DNA from: Aquidulcibacter paucihalophilus | Lineage (GTDB): Bacteria > Pseudomonadota > Alphaproteobacteria > Caulobacterales > Aquidulcibacteraceae | Assembly: GCF_002105465.1 (NCBI RefSeq) | Contig: NZ_NCSQ01000173.1 | Coordinates: forward strand, 50,933 to 114,932 | Reading direction: 5' to 3' | Length of the DNA stretch: 64,000 bases | In this document: in pieces, positions 34,897 through 45,570 of the stretch | Layout of the letters: each line of letters opens with the position of its first letter | How positions within the stretch are numbered: the first letter of the stretch is position 1 | Translations under genes and position numbers: made by a program | Notes under the pieces: generated by a model | What the model was told of the DNA's origin: nothing | Databases searched by the model: none | What the model saw: the letters and a program-made list of their open reading frames with translations, nothing else

Positions 34897-36006
34897 ATGA
34901 CCCGCTTTGTACAGATCCATTGGCTCACCTCCTACCCCGCCACTCTTCTCAATCGCGATGATGCAGGTCTTGCTAAGCGTATGCCCTTTGGCGGAGCACC
35001 GCGCGCGCGCGTCTCCTCGCAATGCTTGAAGCGTCACTGGCGCACGGCGGAGGATGTGCACAGTCTTGCCAATGTCGGTGTGCCGATGGGATCAAGGTCA
35101 AAGAAAACGGTCGAGACGCTGATCCTACCAGAGGCAGAGGCAGATGGTGCCAGCGACGCGCAAAAGGCTGTCTTGAAAGTATTTGTAGAGCAGTTGTATT
35201 CCGACAAGGATAGTGCCAAACGCCAGGCCCTATTCTTCGGCAAACCGGAGATCGACTATCTGCGCGAGAAGGCGCTTGCGTGCCTGGATGCACCTGAACC
35301 CGCTAAAGCCGCAGAGGCCTTCTTCAAGGACGAGCGTGCCAATTTGCGCGCACTCAAGCATGGTGCGGGGCTGGAAAGCGCCCTGTTTGGCCGCATGATG
35401 ACGTCCGATCCCAGCGCAAACACGGATGCAGCCATTCATGTCGCACACGCACTTTCGGTCCACCGCATCGAGCGGGACCTGGATTATCTGACCGCCGTTG
35501 ATGACTTGGACGCCGGCACCGGTGCTGCTGGCCTGTTTGACGTGGAACTGACCAGTGCGCTCTATTACGGCTACGTCGTGGTAGACGTGCCCTTGCTGAT
35601 CTCAAACCTCGCCAATGACGCCCAGACAGCAGGCAAGGTCGTCGAGCACCTGATCCATTTAATCGCCGAGGTTTCACCCGGCGCGAAGAAAGGCTCAACC
35701 GCGCCTTATGCTCGTGCTGAGGTCTTGCTGGTGGAAGTGGGTGATCGCCAGCCACGAACCTTAGCCAATGCATTCCGAACTCCCGTTGCCTTGGGGTCGA
35801 ACCGCTTGTTTGAAGAGTCGGCGGAAAAAATGGCTGAGTATCTCGGAAAATTGGATAGTGCGTATAATACAGGCGAAGCCCGCAAGGCCGTAAACCTCTC
35901 AGACGCCGCCCTGCCGAACACACAAACCGCTGACCTCGCCTCCATTGCCGCATGGGTGGCACAAGAGATTGCGTACAGTGAAGCCACGCACCGGGGGGCA
36001 GCATGA
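34897..36006 (+). CDS. casC: Cascade backbone subunit Cas7e (CasC/Cse4)
   Basis: 369 residues. It forms the six-copy filament that holds the crRNA spacer; its thumbs cause every sixth base to flip out, which matters for reading the 32360-32391 match. It begins FVQIHWLTSYPATLLNRDDAGLAKRMPFGGAPRARVSSQCLKRHWR, a diagnostic Cas7e start with the conserved SSQ-KR segment. FGRMMTSDPSANTDAAIHVAHALSVH is also typical. Preceded by AAGGACACTTGATACC. It overlaps cas5e by 4 nt. Confidence 0.96.
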   Translation: MTRFVQIHWLTSYPATLLNRDDAGLAKRMPFGGAPRARVSSQCLKRHWRTAEDVHSLANVGVPMGSRSKKTVETLILPEAEADGASDAQKAVLKVFVEQLYSDKDSAKRQALFFGKPEIDYLREKALACLDAPEPAKAAEAFFKDERANLRALKHGAGLESALFGRMMTSDPSANTDAAIHVAHALSVHRIERDLDYLTAVDDLDAGTGAAGLFDVELTSALYYGYVVVDVPLLISNLANDAQTAGKVVEHLIHLIAEVSPGAKKGSTAPYARAEVLLVEVGDRQPRTLANAFRTPVALGSNRLFEESAEKMAEYLGKLDSAYNTGEARKAVNLSDAALPNTQTADLASIAAWVAQEIAYSEATHRGAA

Positions 36007-36764
36007 CCGGGAAGCGCCACCTGCTGATGCGGCTTGAAGCGCCATTGATGGCCTTCGGCACCACATTGATCGATAGCCTTGGCCCGGTTCAGGATTTCCC
36101 AGCCACAAGCCTGATCACTGGCCTGATCGCCAACGCGCTCGGCTGGAACAGGAACGAGGCAACCAAGTTGCAAGCCTTACAAGATCGGCTGGTCCATGCC
36201 GTTCGTCTGGACCTTGAAGGCGAGCGCCTGCGCGATTACCAAACCGCAGACCTTGACAGTAAGGATGCAGGCTGGACCCGGTCGGGCAAGCCTGAAGGGC
36301 GCGCAGGTGGGGCAGGCACCTACAAGGGCCAGCATCAGCGACAACGCTGGTATCAGGCAGACGCGAGCGCCCTTGTTGCCTTTCGCCTGGAGCCCGCAGA
36401 GGAAGAACCCTCACTTGACGCAGTAGCGGAGGCCCTCAACTTCCCTGCCCGCCCCCTTTTCATCGGTCGTAAGCCCTGCCTGCCTTCCACTCCGCTTTTT
36501 GCCGGGTGGGTAGAGGCCGACGATGCCTCACAGGCCATCGCCTTTGCCAGCCCGGATGAAGCTGCAATCGACGCCCGCACGCCAGACCTTGCTGCCCGAG
36601 TGTTCTGGCCTCAGGGTGAAGGCCCCGTGACACGGGATCGGCGCCAAATGGCCAATTGCCGCAACTGGCGGGTAGATGTTCATGCAGGATTTGACGTGTG
36701 GTATGGCGGCACTGGGTATGATCTGCAAGGCGAACCCCCTGCCCTTTCGGTGCACCCCTCATGA
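36003..36764 (+). CDS. casD: Cascade subunit Cas5e (CasD)
   Basis: 253 residues. It binds the crRNA 5' handle at the foot of Cascade. The start LLMRLEAPLMAFGTTLIDSLGPVQDFPATSLITGLIANALGW is the classical Cas5e N-terminus, including the PTKS-like PATS segment. The C-terminus contains VHAGFDVWYGGTG. Start and stop overlap the neighbours by 4 nt each (ATGA), so translation is coupled. Confidence 0.95.
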   Translation: MTGKRHLLMRLEAPLMAFGTTLIDSLGPVQDFPATSLITGLIANALGWNRNEATKLQALQDRLVHAVRLDLEGERLRDYQTADLDSKDAGWTRSGKPEGRAGGAGTYKGQHQRQRWYQADASALVAFRLEPAEEEPSLDAVAEALNFPARPLFIGRKPCLPSTPLFAGWVEADDASQAIAFASPDEAAIDARTPDLAARVFWPQGEGPVTRDRRQMANCRNWRVDVHAGFDVWYGGTGYDLQGEPPALSVHPS

Positions 36765-37534
36765 GCGCGCCATTGACATTGGTCCGCATGGTCCCAGACA
36801 TGCGCGCACTGGCTCAGGCGGCAGCAGGCGCTGGTTTCGTCCCAACCGGTGGAGATATGGGCTATGCCCTGCACGCGGCCTTGCTGGCGATCTTTGGCCC
36901 GGAATTGGCCCCGAAGACCTTCACACTGAGAGACGGCACCGTGATGGGCTATAGTGCCGCAAGCCCCGAAGACCTGTTGACCGCAGTTCATCTTCAGCCA
37001 GCGTCCATGGAGGCGCTTGCCCAAGCCCTAGGGCCCCATCATCTGGAAGCCCGTACCATGCCGCAAAACTGGCGGGTGGATCAGGAGTTGGATTTAGAAG
37101 TGCGTATTCGCCCGATCGTTCGCTCTCGTGCTGGGCGGGGCCGTGCCAAAGGTGGCCGCGAGTTAGACGCGTTTGTCATGAACGCCCCCCCGAAGCCAAC
37201 AGGCACCGACGCAGCAGGAACAGGCATTGCAGCCCGCGAGCTTGCCTACTGCAACTGGTTACGCGGCGAATTGGATCGAGGGGGGGCTTCCAGCCTTCTG
37301 GGTGCACGTATGAGGGGCTTTCAACGCACGCGCCTGCTCACCCGCCCCAAGGTCGAACACAGCCGAAGCACCGTTACAACCGAAGGACCAGACGCAGTGA
37401 TGTATGCGCGCATCCGGATCAAAGACCCGGCAAGCTTTGACGCGCTCCTGCGTCGCGGAATTGGCCGCCACCGGGCGTTTGGTTTCGGTATGATGTTGCT
37501 GTCTCCGCCGGGACGGCTCTTTACAGAGAGATGA
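36761..37534 (+). CDS. casE: crRNA-processing endoribonuclease Cas6e (CasE/Cse3)
   Basis: 257 residues with two ferredoxin-like halves. H38 in GYALHAALLAIFG aligns with the catalytic His of E. coli CasE (YQLHQGLWHLF). The C-terminal glycine-rich loop reads GRHRAFGFGMMLLSPPG. It cuts the repeat hairpin at its 3' base, leaving the 8-nt handle ATGGTCCC. The same hairpin is present in both degenerate repeats upstream of casA, so the casA leader is a predicted substrate. It overlaps casD by 4 nt. Confidence 0.94.
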   Translation: MSAPLTLVRMVPDMRALAQAAAGAGFVPTGGDMGYALHAALLAIFGPELAPKTFTLRDGTVMGYSAASPEDLLTAVHLQPASMEALAQALGPHHLEARTMPQNWRVDQELDLEVRIRPIVRSRAGRGRAKGGRELDAFVMNAPPKPTGTDAAGTGIAARELAYCNWLRGELDRGGASSLLGARMRGFQRTRLLTRPKVEHSRSTVTTEGPDAVMYARIRIKDPASFDALLRRGIGRHRAFGFGMMLLSPPGRLFTER

Positions 37535-37540
37535 ACGCTG

Positions 37541-38464
37541 ATGCTCTCTGGTCGCCTTGGCCTTGAAACGGCCCGCATCCCCCATGACCTGCGACATGGC
37601 CTGCTCTATCTTGATCGTGGGCGGCTCGAGGTGGAGAACGGGTGCTTACGCTTCATGTGTGCCGGTGGTGGTGCGATGGAGCGGGGGGATTGGCAAATCC
37701 CGCATCAAGCCGTCACCCTGATCCTCCTGGGGCCGGGGTCTAGCGTTACCCACGATGCACTGCGCATCCTAGCCCGGCATAACACAGGCCTTGCCGCAGT
37801 TGGTGAGGGCGGCGTGCGCTTCTACACCGCCCCGCCCCTTCTTCCCGACGCCTCCGCACGGGCCCGCCAGCACGCGCGGACGTGGGCCGATCCGGATCGT
37901 CGGCTACACATGGCACGGCGCATGTATGCCTGGCGTTTGGGCGAAGTGCTGCCGGTGCGCGACATCGCGGCGTTGCGCGGCATCGAAGGGGCACGAATGA
38001 AAGAAAGCTACAAGTTGATCGCACAACAGGTCGGTGTGAAATGGCGTGGTCGGCACTATGATCGCGGCAACCCTACCTCGACCGACGCGCCTAATCAGGC
38101 ACTCAATCATGCTGCCAGTGCTATCGAGGGGGCGGCGGCCATCGCGGTTGCCTGTACCGCCACCATCCCACAGCTTGGCTTTATTCATGAAGATTCAGGC
38201 CAAGCATTTGTTCTCGATATTGCCGATCTATATCGCAACGAAATCACCATTCCTGTGGCCTTCGCCGCCGCACGAGATTTTGAAAAGCAAACAACCCGTA
38301 CCCTTGAAAGCCTAACGAGGCGCGCCTGTGCAGACGCTCTGCGGCGACGCAAGACAATTTCTTCAATGATCGAACGGATTAAGGCAATGTTCGATAGTGA
38401 CAAAGGCGGGGAAGAAGCCATCGAGGACCCGAGTTTACCGCTTGTGGAAGGTCCTTACCCATGA
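37541..38464 (+). CDS. cas1: CRISPR integrase Cas1 (type I-E)
   Basis: 307 residues. Metal-binding residues align with those of E. coli Cas1: E149 in LRGIEGARMKESYK, H216 in LGFIHEDSG, and D226/D229 in FVLDIADLYR (E141, H208, D218/D221 in E. coli, with identical spacing). Cas1 with Cas2 inserts new spacers at the leader end of the array. All active-site residues are present, so acquisition should be possible. It starts 6 nt after cas6e and overlaps cas2 by 4 nt. Confidence 0.97.
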   Translation: MLSGRLGLETARIPHDLRHGLLYLDRGRLEVENGCLRFMCAGGGAMERGDWQIPHQAVTLILLGPGSSVTHDALRILARHNTGLAAVGEGGVRFYTAPPLLPDASARARQHARTWADPDRRLHMARRMYAWRLGEVLPVRDIAALRGIEGARMKESYKLIAQQVGVKWRGRHYDRGNPTSTDAPNQALNHAASAIEGAAAIAVACTATIPQLGFIHEDSGQAFVLDIADLYRNEITIPVAFAAARDFEKQTTRTLESLTRRACADALRRRKTISSMIERIKAMFDSDKGGEEAIEDPSLPLVEGPYP

Positions 38465-38772
38465 GCTTCACTGTCGTCATTACCCGAGACGTTGAGGATC
38501 GATTTCGCGGCTTTCTCGCATCCGCAATGCAAGAGGTCGCGCCCGGCACCTATGTGAACCCCAAACTGTCGCCAGCCGTGCGAGATCGCATCTGGATCGT
38601 GATGGAAGACTGGTTTCAGGCCCGTGGTCGGGGGGGGGCCTCTGGCGGGTCTATCCTGATGGCCTGGGGAGACAATGCTCAGATTGGCGGCCTATGCCTC
38701 AAGTCCCTTGGCCTGCCAGCACGCACTTTAAGCGAGGTGGATGGGTTGCTTTTGGTGTGTCGCGCACCCTGA
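38461..38772 (+). CDS. cas2: Cas2 (type I-E, CasF-like)
   Basis: 103 residues. VVITRDVEDRFRGFLASAMQEVAPGTYVNPKLSPAVRDRIWIVMEDW matches the type I-E Cas2 family, including the start TVVITRDV and the RDRIW segment. It forms the core of the Cas1-Cas2 integration complex. It is the last cas gene; the array leader follows immediately. Confidence 0.95.
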   Translation: MSFTVVITRDVEDRFRGFLASAMQEVAPGTYVNPKLSPAVRDRIWIVMEDWFQARGRGGASGGSILMAWGDNAQIGGLCLKSLGLPARTLSEVDGLLLVCRAP

Positions 38773-38946
38773 AGAGGCGGTCTTTCAATAGACCGGGGCT
38801 TCGATTCTTAGCTCAGCCAACTTCATAGCGAGCCAACTTTATGCCTGTAGAGACAGGAAGTGCCTTAGCTTGAGTGCCCCCTCAGCTTGAATATGTTGTT
38901 TGACAATGTAAATCTGAAAGTCAATTCCTCCTTCCCGACCGGAAGG
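38773..38946 (+). promoter_or_regulatory. CRISPR leader
   Basis: 174 bp between cas2 and the first repeat, more A/T-rich near the array. A possible promoter is TTGAAT (38887-38892), 16-bp spacing, TAAATC (38909-38914); TTGACA at 38900-38905 is another -35 candidate. Leader polarity is supported independently: the degenerate repeats are all at the far end and the repeat orientation gives the handle on the plus strand. No IHF site of good quality was recognised. Confidence 0.65.
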
Positions 38947-41900
38947 GGTTCCCCCGCCCACGCGGGGATGGTCCCGAAAAACGCGAGGCCACCCAATGAC
39001 CCTCAACGGTTCCCCCGCCCACGCGGGGATGGTCCCTCGGGGTATGGGGTATGGCCTATGACGGGCCAGGTTCCCCCGCCCACGCGGGGATGGTCCCGCC
39101 AATGATAAGCGGACCCGAAGAAATAACGCGGTTCCCCCGCCCACGCGGGGATGGTCCTTAATCCCGGCACCGAGCAGCCAGTAAACATTTGGTTCCCCCG
39201 CCCACGCGGGGATGGTCCCTGCTCGACGTTGATCACCGCGTCTTCGATAAAGGTTCCCCCGCCCACGCGGGGATGGTCCCTGCTCGACGTTGATCACCGC
39301 GTCTTCGATAAAGGTTCCCCCGCCCACGCGGGGATGGTCCCGCCGCCTGCGCCACGACTTCGCAAATCAGTAGGGTTCCCCCGCCCACGCGGGGATGGTC
39401 CCTCTGCGGGCTCCCAGTTGAACAGGGTCTGCATGGTTCCCCCGCCCACGCGGGGATGGTCCCACGTTGAAGTATCCGACACTTTTAAACACCCTGGTTC
39501 CCCCGCCCACGCGGGGATGGTCCCAATCTTGTTCAATGGTTTGGAACACCGAAAAAGGTTCCCCCGCCCACGCGGGGATGGTCCCCATTGCGACCGCGTA
39601 TCTCTGTGTCAGTCGATGGTTCCCCCGCCCACGCGGGGATGGTCCCTATGCTTTCCGCGCGTGGCATGATCACTACCAGGTTCCCCCGCCCACGCGGGGA
39701 TGGTCCCGCGTCCGCTTGGACCGGATATACCCACCAGTGGGTTCCCCCGCCCACGCGGGGATGGTCCTTTGGAATTCCTGAATCCCGTTTAGCGGTAAGA
39801 GGTTCCCCCGCCCACGCGGGGATGGTCCCGGTTGCTGAGACCGCCCCCAGCCAAGTTAGCGGGTTCCCCCGCCCACGCGGGGATGGTCCCGGCTCAACAT
39901 AGCGGGCACAATCGGTGCCCAGGGTTCCCCCGCCCACGCGGGGATGGTCCCGTGGATTATGCGCGACGACGTCAAGCCAAATGGGTTCCCCCGCCCACGC
40001 GGGGATGGTCCCTCACCCGTGATTTCATAGAAAGCCGCCTGCGCGGTTCCCCCGCCCACGCGGGGATGGTCCCTCTACGCAGAGCCTCGCGTGTCGAACT
40101 GGTTTGGTTCCCCCGCCCACGCGGGGATGGTCCATCGGCGGGGGCTCATAACCGGCACTGAAGGCAGGTTCCCCCGCCCACGCGGGGATGGTCCCCTTCG
40201 GGGCGCAGACCTTTGGGGCGCATACCTGGTTCCCCCGCCCACGCGGGGATGGTCCCCTACAGAAAGCCCGCCAGCTATTGGGGATCACGGTTCCCCCGCC
40301 CACGCGGGGATGGTCCTGGTGGCTGTTCATGCGGCGCTCGACCGAGCGCGGTTCCCCCGCCCACGCGGGGATGGTCCCGTCCCTCCGGATGTATTCATCT
40401 TCCCGTCTAAGGTTCCCCCGCCCACGCGGGGATGGTCCCTATAGCCAAGCCTTCTAAGAGCCCCTGCAATCGGTTCCCCCGCCCACGCGGGGATGGTCCC
40501 CTGGCGGCTAATGCCTTCCACTATTATACCAAGGTTCCCCCGCCCACGCGGGGATGGTCCCGATAAAAGCCTTTGTTTTCAGGCAGACCGCACGGTTCCC
40601 CCGCCCACGCGGGGATGGTCCGTACTTACCCCCGCGCATGGTCAGCACCTGTTGGGTTCCCCCGCCCACGCGGGGATGGTCCCCTTGGGATTTTCGCGCG
40701 CCACCCAGAGGACGTGGTTCCCCCGCCCACGCGGGGATGGTCCCGCCTGCCCGGTCTCTTTTATCCAAGCGTAGAGGGTTCCCCCGCCCACGCGGGGATG
40801 GTCCCTCATCAAGCGTCAATTCTTGACCCTCAGGAAAGGTTCCCCCGCCCACGCGGGGATGGTCCCGCGCGCGAGACAGCCTCGCGATCCTCATTTAGGG
40901 TTCCCCCGCCCACGCGGGGATGGTCCCTGCCCAATACTCTTTTGCAGGTCAGAAAGCGCGGTTCCCCCGCCCACGCGGGGATGGTCCCTGCTCTATTGCT
41001 TGGTGCAGTTTCCAGAGGGTGGTTCCCCCGCCCACGCGGGGATGGTCCCGAAATCGCGGCTGGTATGTGTTCTATGCTGATGGTTCCCCCGCCCACGCGG
41101 GGATGGTCCCCAGACCTCGTGCGTTCGTGGATGTTTGACGAAGGTTCCCCCGCCCACGCGGGGATGGTCCCGCAAATCGCTATCGAAGTTCGTTGGTGGG
41201 ACAGGTTCCCCCGCCCACGCGGGGATGGTCCCTAGCACACTGGATTCTTGAACTGCTTCTGAGAGGTTCCCCCGCCCACGCGGGGATGGTCCCAATACAC
41301 CCCCGCGCAGTTGGAGGCTTGGGCTGGTTCCCCCGCCCACGCGGGGATGGTCCCGACGCGGTTTAGATATGGCGAGAACTCGGTTTGGTTCCCCCGCCCA
41401 CGCGGGGATGGTCCCACGCCCCGCCATTGATTGGACGGTGAGGGCAAGGTTCCCCCGCCCACGCGGGGATGGTCCCGGGCGGCTTCTGAGACGTATTGCT
41501 CTAGCTTAGGTTCCCCCGCCCACGCGGGGATGGTCCCCCGGCTTCTCTTGACGCAGGACAGATGCACTCGGTTCCCCCGCCCACGCGGGGATGGTCCCCG
41601 CCGTTCGATGAGTGAGTTAAACCACATCCCGGTTCCCCCGCCCACGCGGGGATGGTCCCTCATTTTTGGCCAATGGCGTTTCCGTCAGATCGGTTCCCCC
41701 GCCCACGCGGGGATGGTCCCGTCGAGCAGTTCATGGCCGATGAAATTGCAGAGGTTCCCCCGCCCACGCGGGGATGGTCCCTTTGCGAGTTGGTGACCCA
41801 TCCGGTGATTCGCGGTTCCCCCGCCCACGCGGGGATGGTCCCGCAGCCCAATGAATTGCGACAAGAGCGTGTTGGGTTCCCCCGCCCACGCGGGGATGGT

Positions 41901-44900
41901 CCCGGCCCCGGCAGAACAGCCATTCAGGCGATTGGGGTTCCCCCGCCCACGCGGGGATGGTCCCTTCACCGATCCATCAGAGTTTCGAGCCAAGTCGGTT
42001 CCCCCGCCCACGCGGGGATGGTCCCCTAGCCCGATGGAAGCCGCCTGAGGGCTGCACGGTTCCCCCGCCCACGCGGGGATGGTCCCGATATAAAGCCACA
42101 AATCATTTTGTGCTTTTGGGTTCCCCCGCCCACGCGGGGATGGTCCCGGGAAACAATGGCGATACCTTCTACGCGACTGGGTTCCCCCGCCCACGCGGGG
42201 ATGGTCCTTTGCGCTGATAACGGCCTTGACTTTGGTCACGGGTTCCCCCGCCCACGCGGGGATGGTCCCCAAGCATCAGGGTTGGCCGCCATCAACCGCT
42301 CGGTTCCCCCGCCCACGCGGGGATGGTCCCTTGGCGTGTCGGCTATGGCTTGGTCTCGATGGGGTTCCCCCGCCCACGCGGGGATGGTCCCGTGACGCTT
42401 GGGGCGATCACCAATGGCGGCGTGGTTCCCCCGCCCACGCGGGGATGGTCCTTGCATTCCAGCTTCAAAGGACAACAGGAACAGGGTTCCCCCGCCCACG
42501 CGGGGATGGTCCCGCAGCCACGGCCACCACGACCGCCGATGGATGGGTTCCCCCGCCCACGCGGGGATGGTCCTCATTACAGCCACGTAGGAGGGCATCG
42601 GGTGAAGGTTCCCCCGCCCACGCGGGGATGGTCCCGCCATCGCCTGAAAAGCTGATCGACTTTTGCGGGTTCCCCCGCCCACGCGGGGATGGTCCCAAGA
42701 GACTGCGACGCTATATGAGAATTGCCGCGGTTCCCCCGCCCACGCGGGGATGGTCCCATCATCAGGGCTTCGTTGTGCAGGATCTCGGCGGTTCCCCCGC
42801 CCACGCGGGGATGGTCCCAAATCCCTAAGCGGATTTAATCTGCGCCATGCGGTTCCCCCGCCCACGCGGGGATGGTCCCTAGCAGGGCATAGCAAGGGCA
42901 AGGCCTTGCAAGGTTCCCCCGCCCACGCGGGGATGGTCCCTCGGCCAGCGCCAATAAAGAGATCCATGCCGAGGTTCCCCCGCCCACGCGGGGATGGTCC
43001 GTCACGGGCCGTCTCGCTAAGTCTGGCTTCGGCGGTTCCCCCGCCCACGCGGGGATGGTCCTTGAGACTAGACGGCAAAACGGAAAAAAAGTTGGGTTCC
43101 CCCGCCCACGCGGGGATGGTCCCCCGATGATTGAAGGTTGGGTCGATCTAAAATCGGTTCCCCCGCCCACGCGGGGATGGTCCCTTGGCATAGACCCGCT
43201 CGACCGTCGCTACAGTGGTTCCCCCGCCCACGCGGGGATGGTCCCTACATCTGGCGCGCGTCTCAGGCTAACGGCCTGGTTCCCCCGCCCACGCGGGGAT
43301 GGTCCCTATGAGCGTGACAGGGGGCAGATACGCGACCCGGTTCCCCCGCCCACGCGGGGATGGTCCCCAGTTAAGCCCGTTGACAGAGCATTCCCAGCCG
43401 GTTCCCCCGCCCACGCGGGGATGGTCCCATGATGTTTGACACGCGGCCGGTGTTGATGGCGGTTCCCCCGCCCACGCGGGGATGGTCCGTTTGAAGACGA
43501 TCTTGTGGCCGTGATCAGCGTGGTTCCCCCGCCCACGCGGGGATGGTCCCTTCTTTGCCAATTGTTCGTGTGACCGGCTCTGGGTTCCCCCGCCCACGCG
43601 GGGATGGTCCCGAAAGACTGGGCAGGCGTGTCGACCGACAAGGGGTTCCCCCGCCCACGCGGGGATGGTCCGTAAACAAGAGTTTCAAGGCGCGCTTCCT
43701 GCTGGGTTCCCCCGCCCACGCGGGGATGGTCCCCCTAACACCTATCGTGCCAATGAAAATGGAAAGGTTCCCCCGCCCACGCGGGGATGGTCCCGCCACA
43801 CCAGCTTCTGCGCGCTTTCTGTCGGCGGTTCCCCCGCCCACGCGGGGATGGTCCCGCTACATGGGCAAGCTAGACATGGATTGCGTTGGTTCCCCCGCCC
43901 ACGCGGGGATGGTCCCCTCATGCCACAGAGAGTTTCTCGCCCCAAAAAGGTTCCCCCGCCCACGCGGGGATGGTCCCAAGAACAGCCGGGTCGGGCCGGG
44001 CGGGTTGAAGGTTCCCCCGCCCACGCGGGGATGGTCCCGCAAGGCGCGTCGCTTGTGCTAGGCGGGGTCAGGTTCCCCCGCCCACGCGGGGATGGTCCCG
44101 TCATCAAGACACCTTCGGCAGCCGGAGCCACGGTTCCCCCGCCCACGCGGGGATGGTCCCATACCAATATTCAGCAACCTGAACCTTGTCGCGGTTCCCC
44201 CGCCCACGCGGGGATGGTCCCATGTCATCCGTTATTTCTCCGGATTTGTGCAGGGTTCCCCCGCCCACGCGGGGATGGTCCCTGAATAAACTCACGGCAG
44301 AGCAAGAAGCGATGGGTTCCCCCGCCCACGCGGGGATGGTCCCATAAGTCCCCGCGGTTGCCGTCTCAAGGCGGAGGTTCCCCCGCCCACGCGGGGATGG
44401 TCCCAGCCGCAGCCATTCAACATCAATGCAGGAGAGGGTTCCCCCGCCCACGCGGGGATGGTCCCAACGCCGCCGACATGGGTGTCGACGACATGGTGGT
44501 TCCCCCGCCCACGCGGGGATGGTCCCGATCTGGACGAACTGCCGCCCATGATTGACGTGGTTCCCCCGCCCACGCGGGGATGGTCCCGCGCTGTTCTATC
44601 TGCGAACCGAACTGGCCATGGTTCCCCCGCCCACGCGGGGATGGTCCCTGACAGGATTGAATATTTTTAGGGGGGCAATTGGTTCCCCCGCCCACGCGGG
44701 GATGGTCCCAAACAGGGGGCTAGGCGGTCATTTATTCTAGCGGTTCCCCCGCCCACGCGGGGATGGTCCCGCGGTGCAAATCATGCGCCGCCGCAATCCA
44801 AGGGTTCCCCCGCCCACGCGGGGATGGTCCCCTTCAAGGACGGGCACTGGGTGTGGGTGTTTGGGTTCCCCCGCCCACGCGGGGATGGTCCCCTTCCCGA

Positions 44901-45334
44901 CCTGCGCTTAGCAATCGATACCCTGGTTCCCCCGCCCACGCGGGGATGGTCCTGTCCCGGTGACGATCAAGACTCGTGTGGCTGGGGTTCCCCCGCCCAC
45001 GCGGGGATGGTCCCGATTTGTTGGACGTAATGCCCAACTGCAACTTGGTTCCCCCGCCCACGCGGGGATGGACCCGCTGTTATCGTCACTTAGGACAGGC
45101 TCAATCAGGTTCCCCCGCCCACGCGGGGATGGTCCCGTCAGGAAGCCCGGATTAGCGGTCGCGCTTGTGGTTCCCCCGCCCACGCGGGGATGGTACCAGT
45201 TCGGGCGGGCTGAATGCTGCTGTGCCTGTGGTTCCCCCGCCCACGCGGAAATGGTCCCCGGATGGTGCAACCCTCGTCGGTTGCGTGTGAAGGTAGCGCG
45301 TATAAGATTCCCCCACCTACGTGGGGATGGCCCC
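38947..45334 (+). CRISPR. Type I-E CRISPR array: 104 regular repeats plus 1 degenerate terminal repeat
   Basis: 29-bp repeat with 32-bp spacers. Repeat starts fall exactly at 38947 + 61n for n = 0 to 103 (last regular one 45230), counted one by one. The repeat begins GGTTCCCCCGCCCACG and ends with handle ATGGTCCC; CCCCGC/GCGGGG forms the Cas6e hairpin. The first 28 bases are almost invariant, whereas base 29 is C in 91 and T, G or A in 13 of the 104. Decay is confined to the far end: 45047 (T to A in the handle), 45169 (C to A), 45230 (GG to AA), and a final divergent repeat at 45306-45334 after a 47-nt gap. Spacers 5 and 6 are identical. Transcription is plus-strand from the leader. Confidence 0.99.
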
Positions 45335-45570
45335 CCATCTCAAGTTTGGATCGCCTAAGCTCCGCATAGGCTCCACTCAGCGAGCCTAGGCCACCAACCA
45401 TAAACTAGAAAGAAAAACGATTCCAATTACAAAGCGTCCAGATCAGAGGGCTGGGTCAATACTCAGATTCAGTTAGCTGGCAAGGATTCTTGAGCAATTG
45501 CCACAAGGGATAGAGGCTTGCCGATTTGAGGGAGGATGGTCCTAACATTATGGCGATGTTGGTACTCGGG
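45335..45570. other. Array trailer and intergenic space
   Basis: 236 bp between the terminal repeat and the AlpA-type gene. No gene, repeat copy or tRNA fragment was recognised. Short frames on the minus strand here run into the regulator gene in a different frame and look like shadows. Confidence 0.5.

Noticed and set aside
38839..45401. Dozens of open frames rich in PPPTRGWS, GSPAHAGMV, RFPRPRGDGP or TIPAWAGEP repeats
   Set aside because: They are translations of the CRISPR repeat in six frames. The 61-bp period is not a multiple of 3, so frames rotate and stay open by composition only.
45335..45570. A second cas or leader-like element after the array
   Set aside because: No gene, promoter or repeat copy beyond the terminal repeat was recognised.
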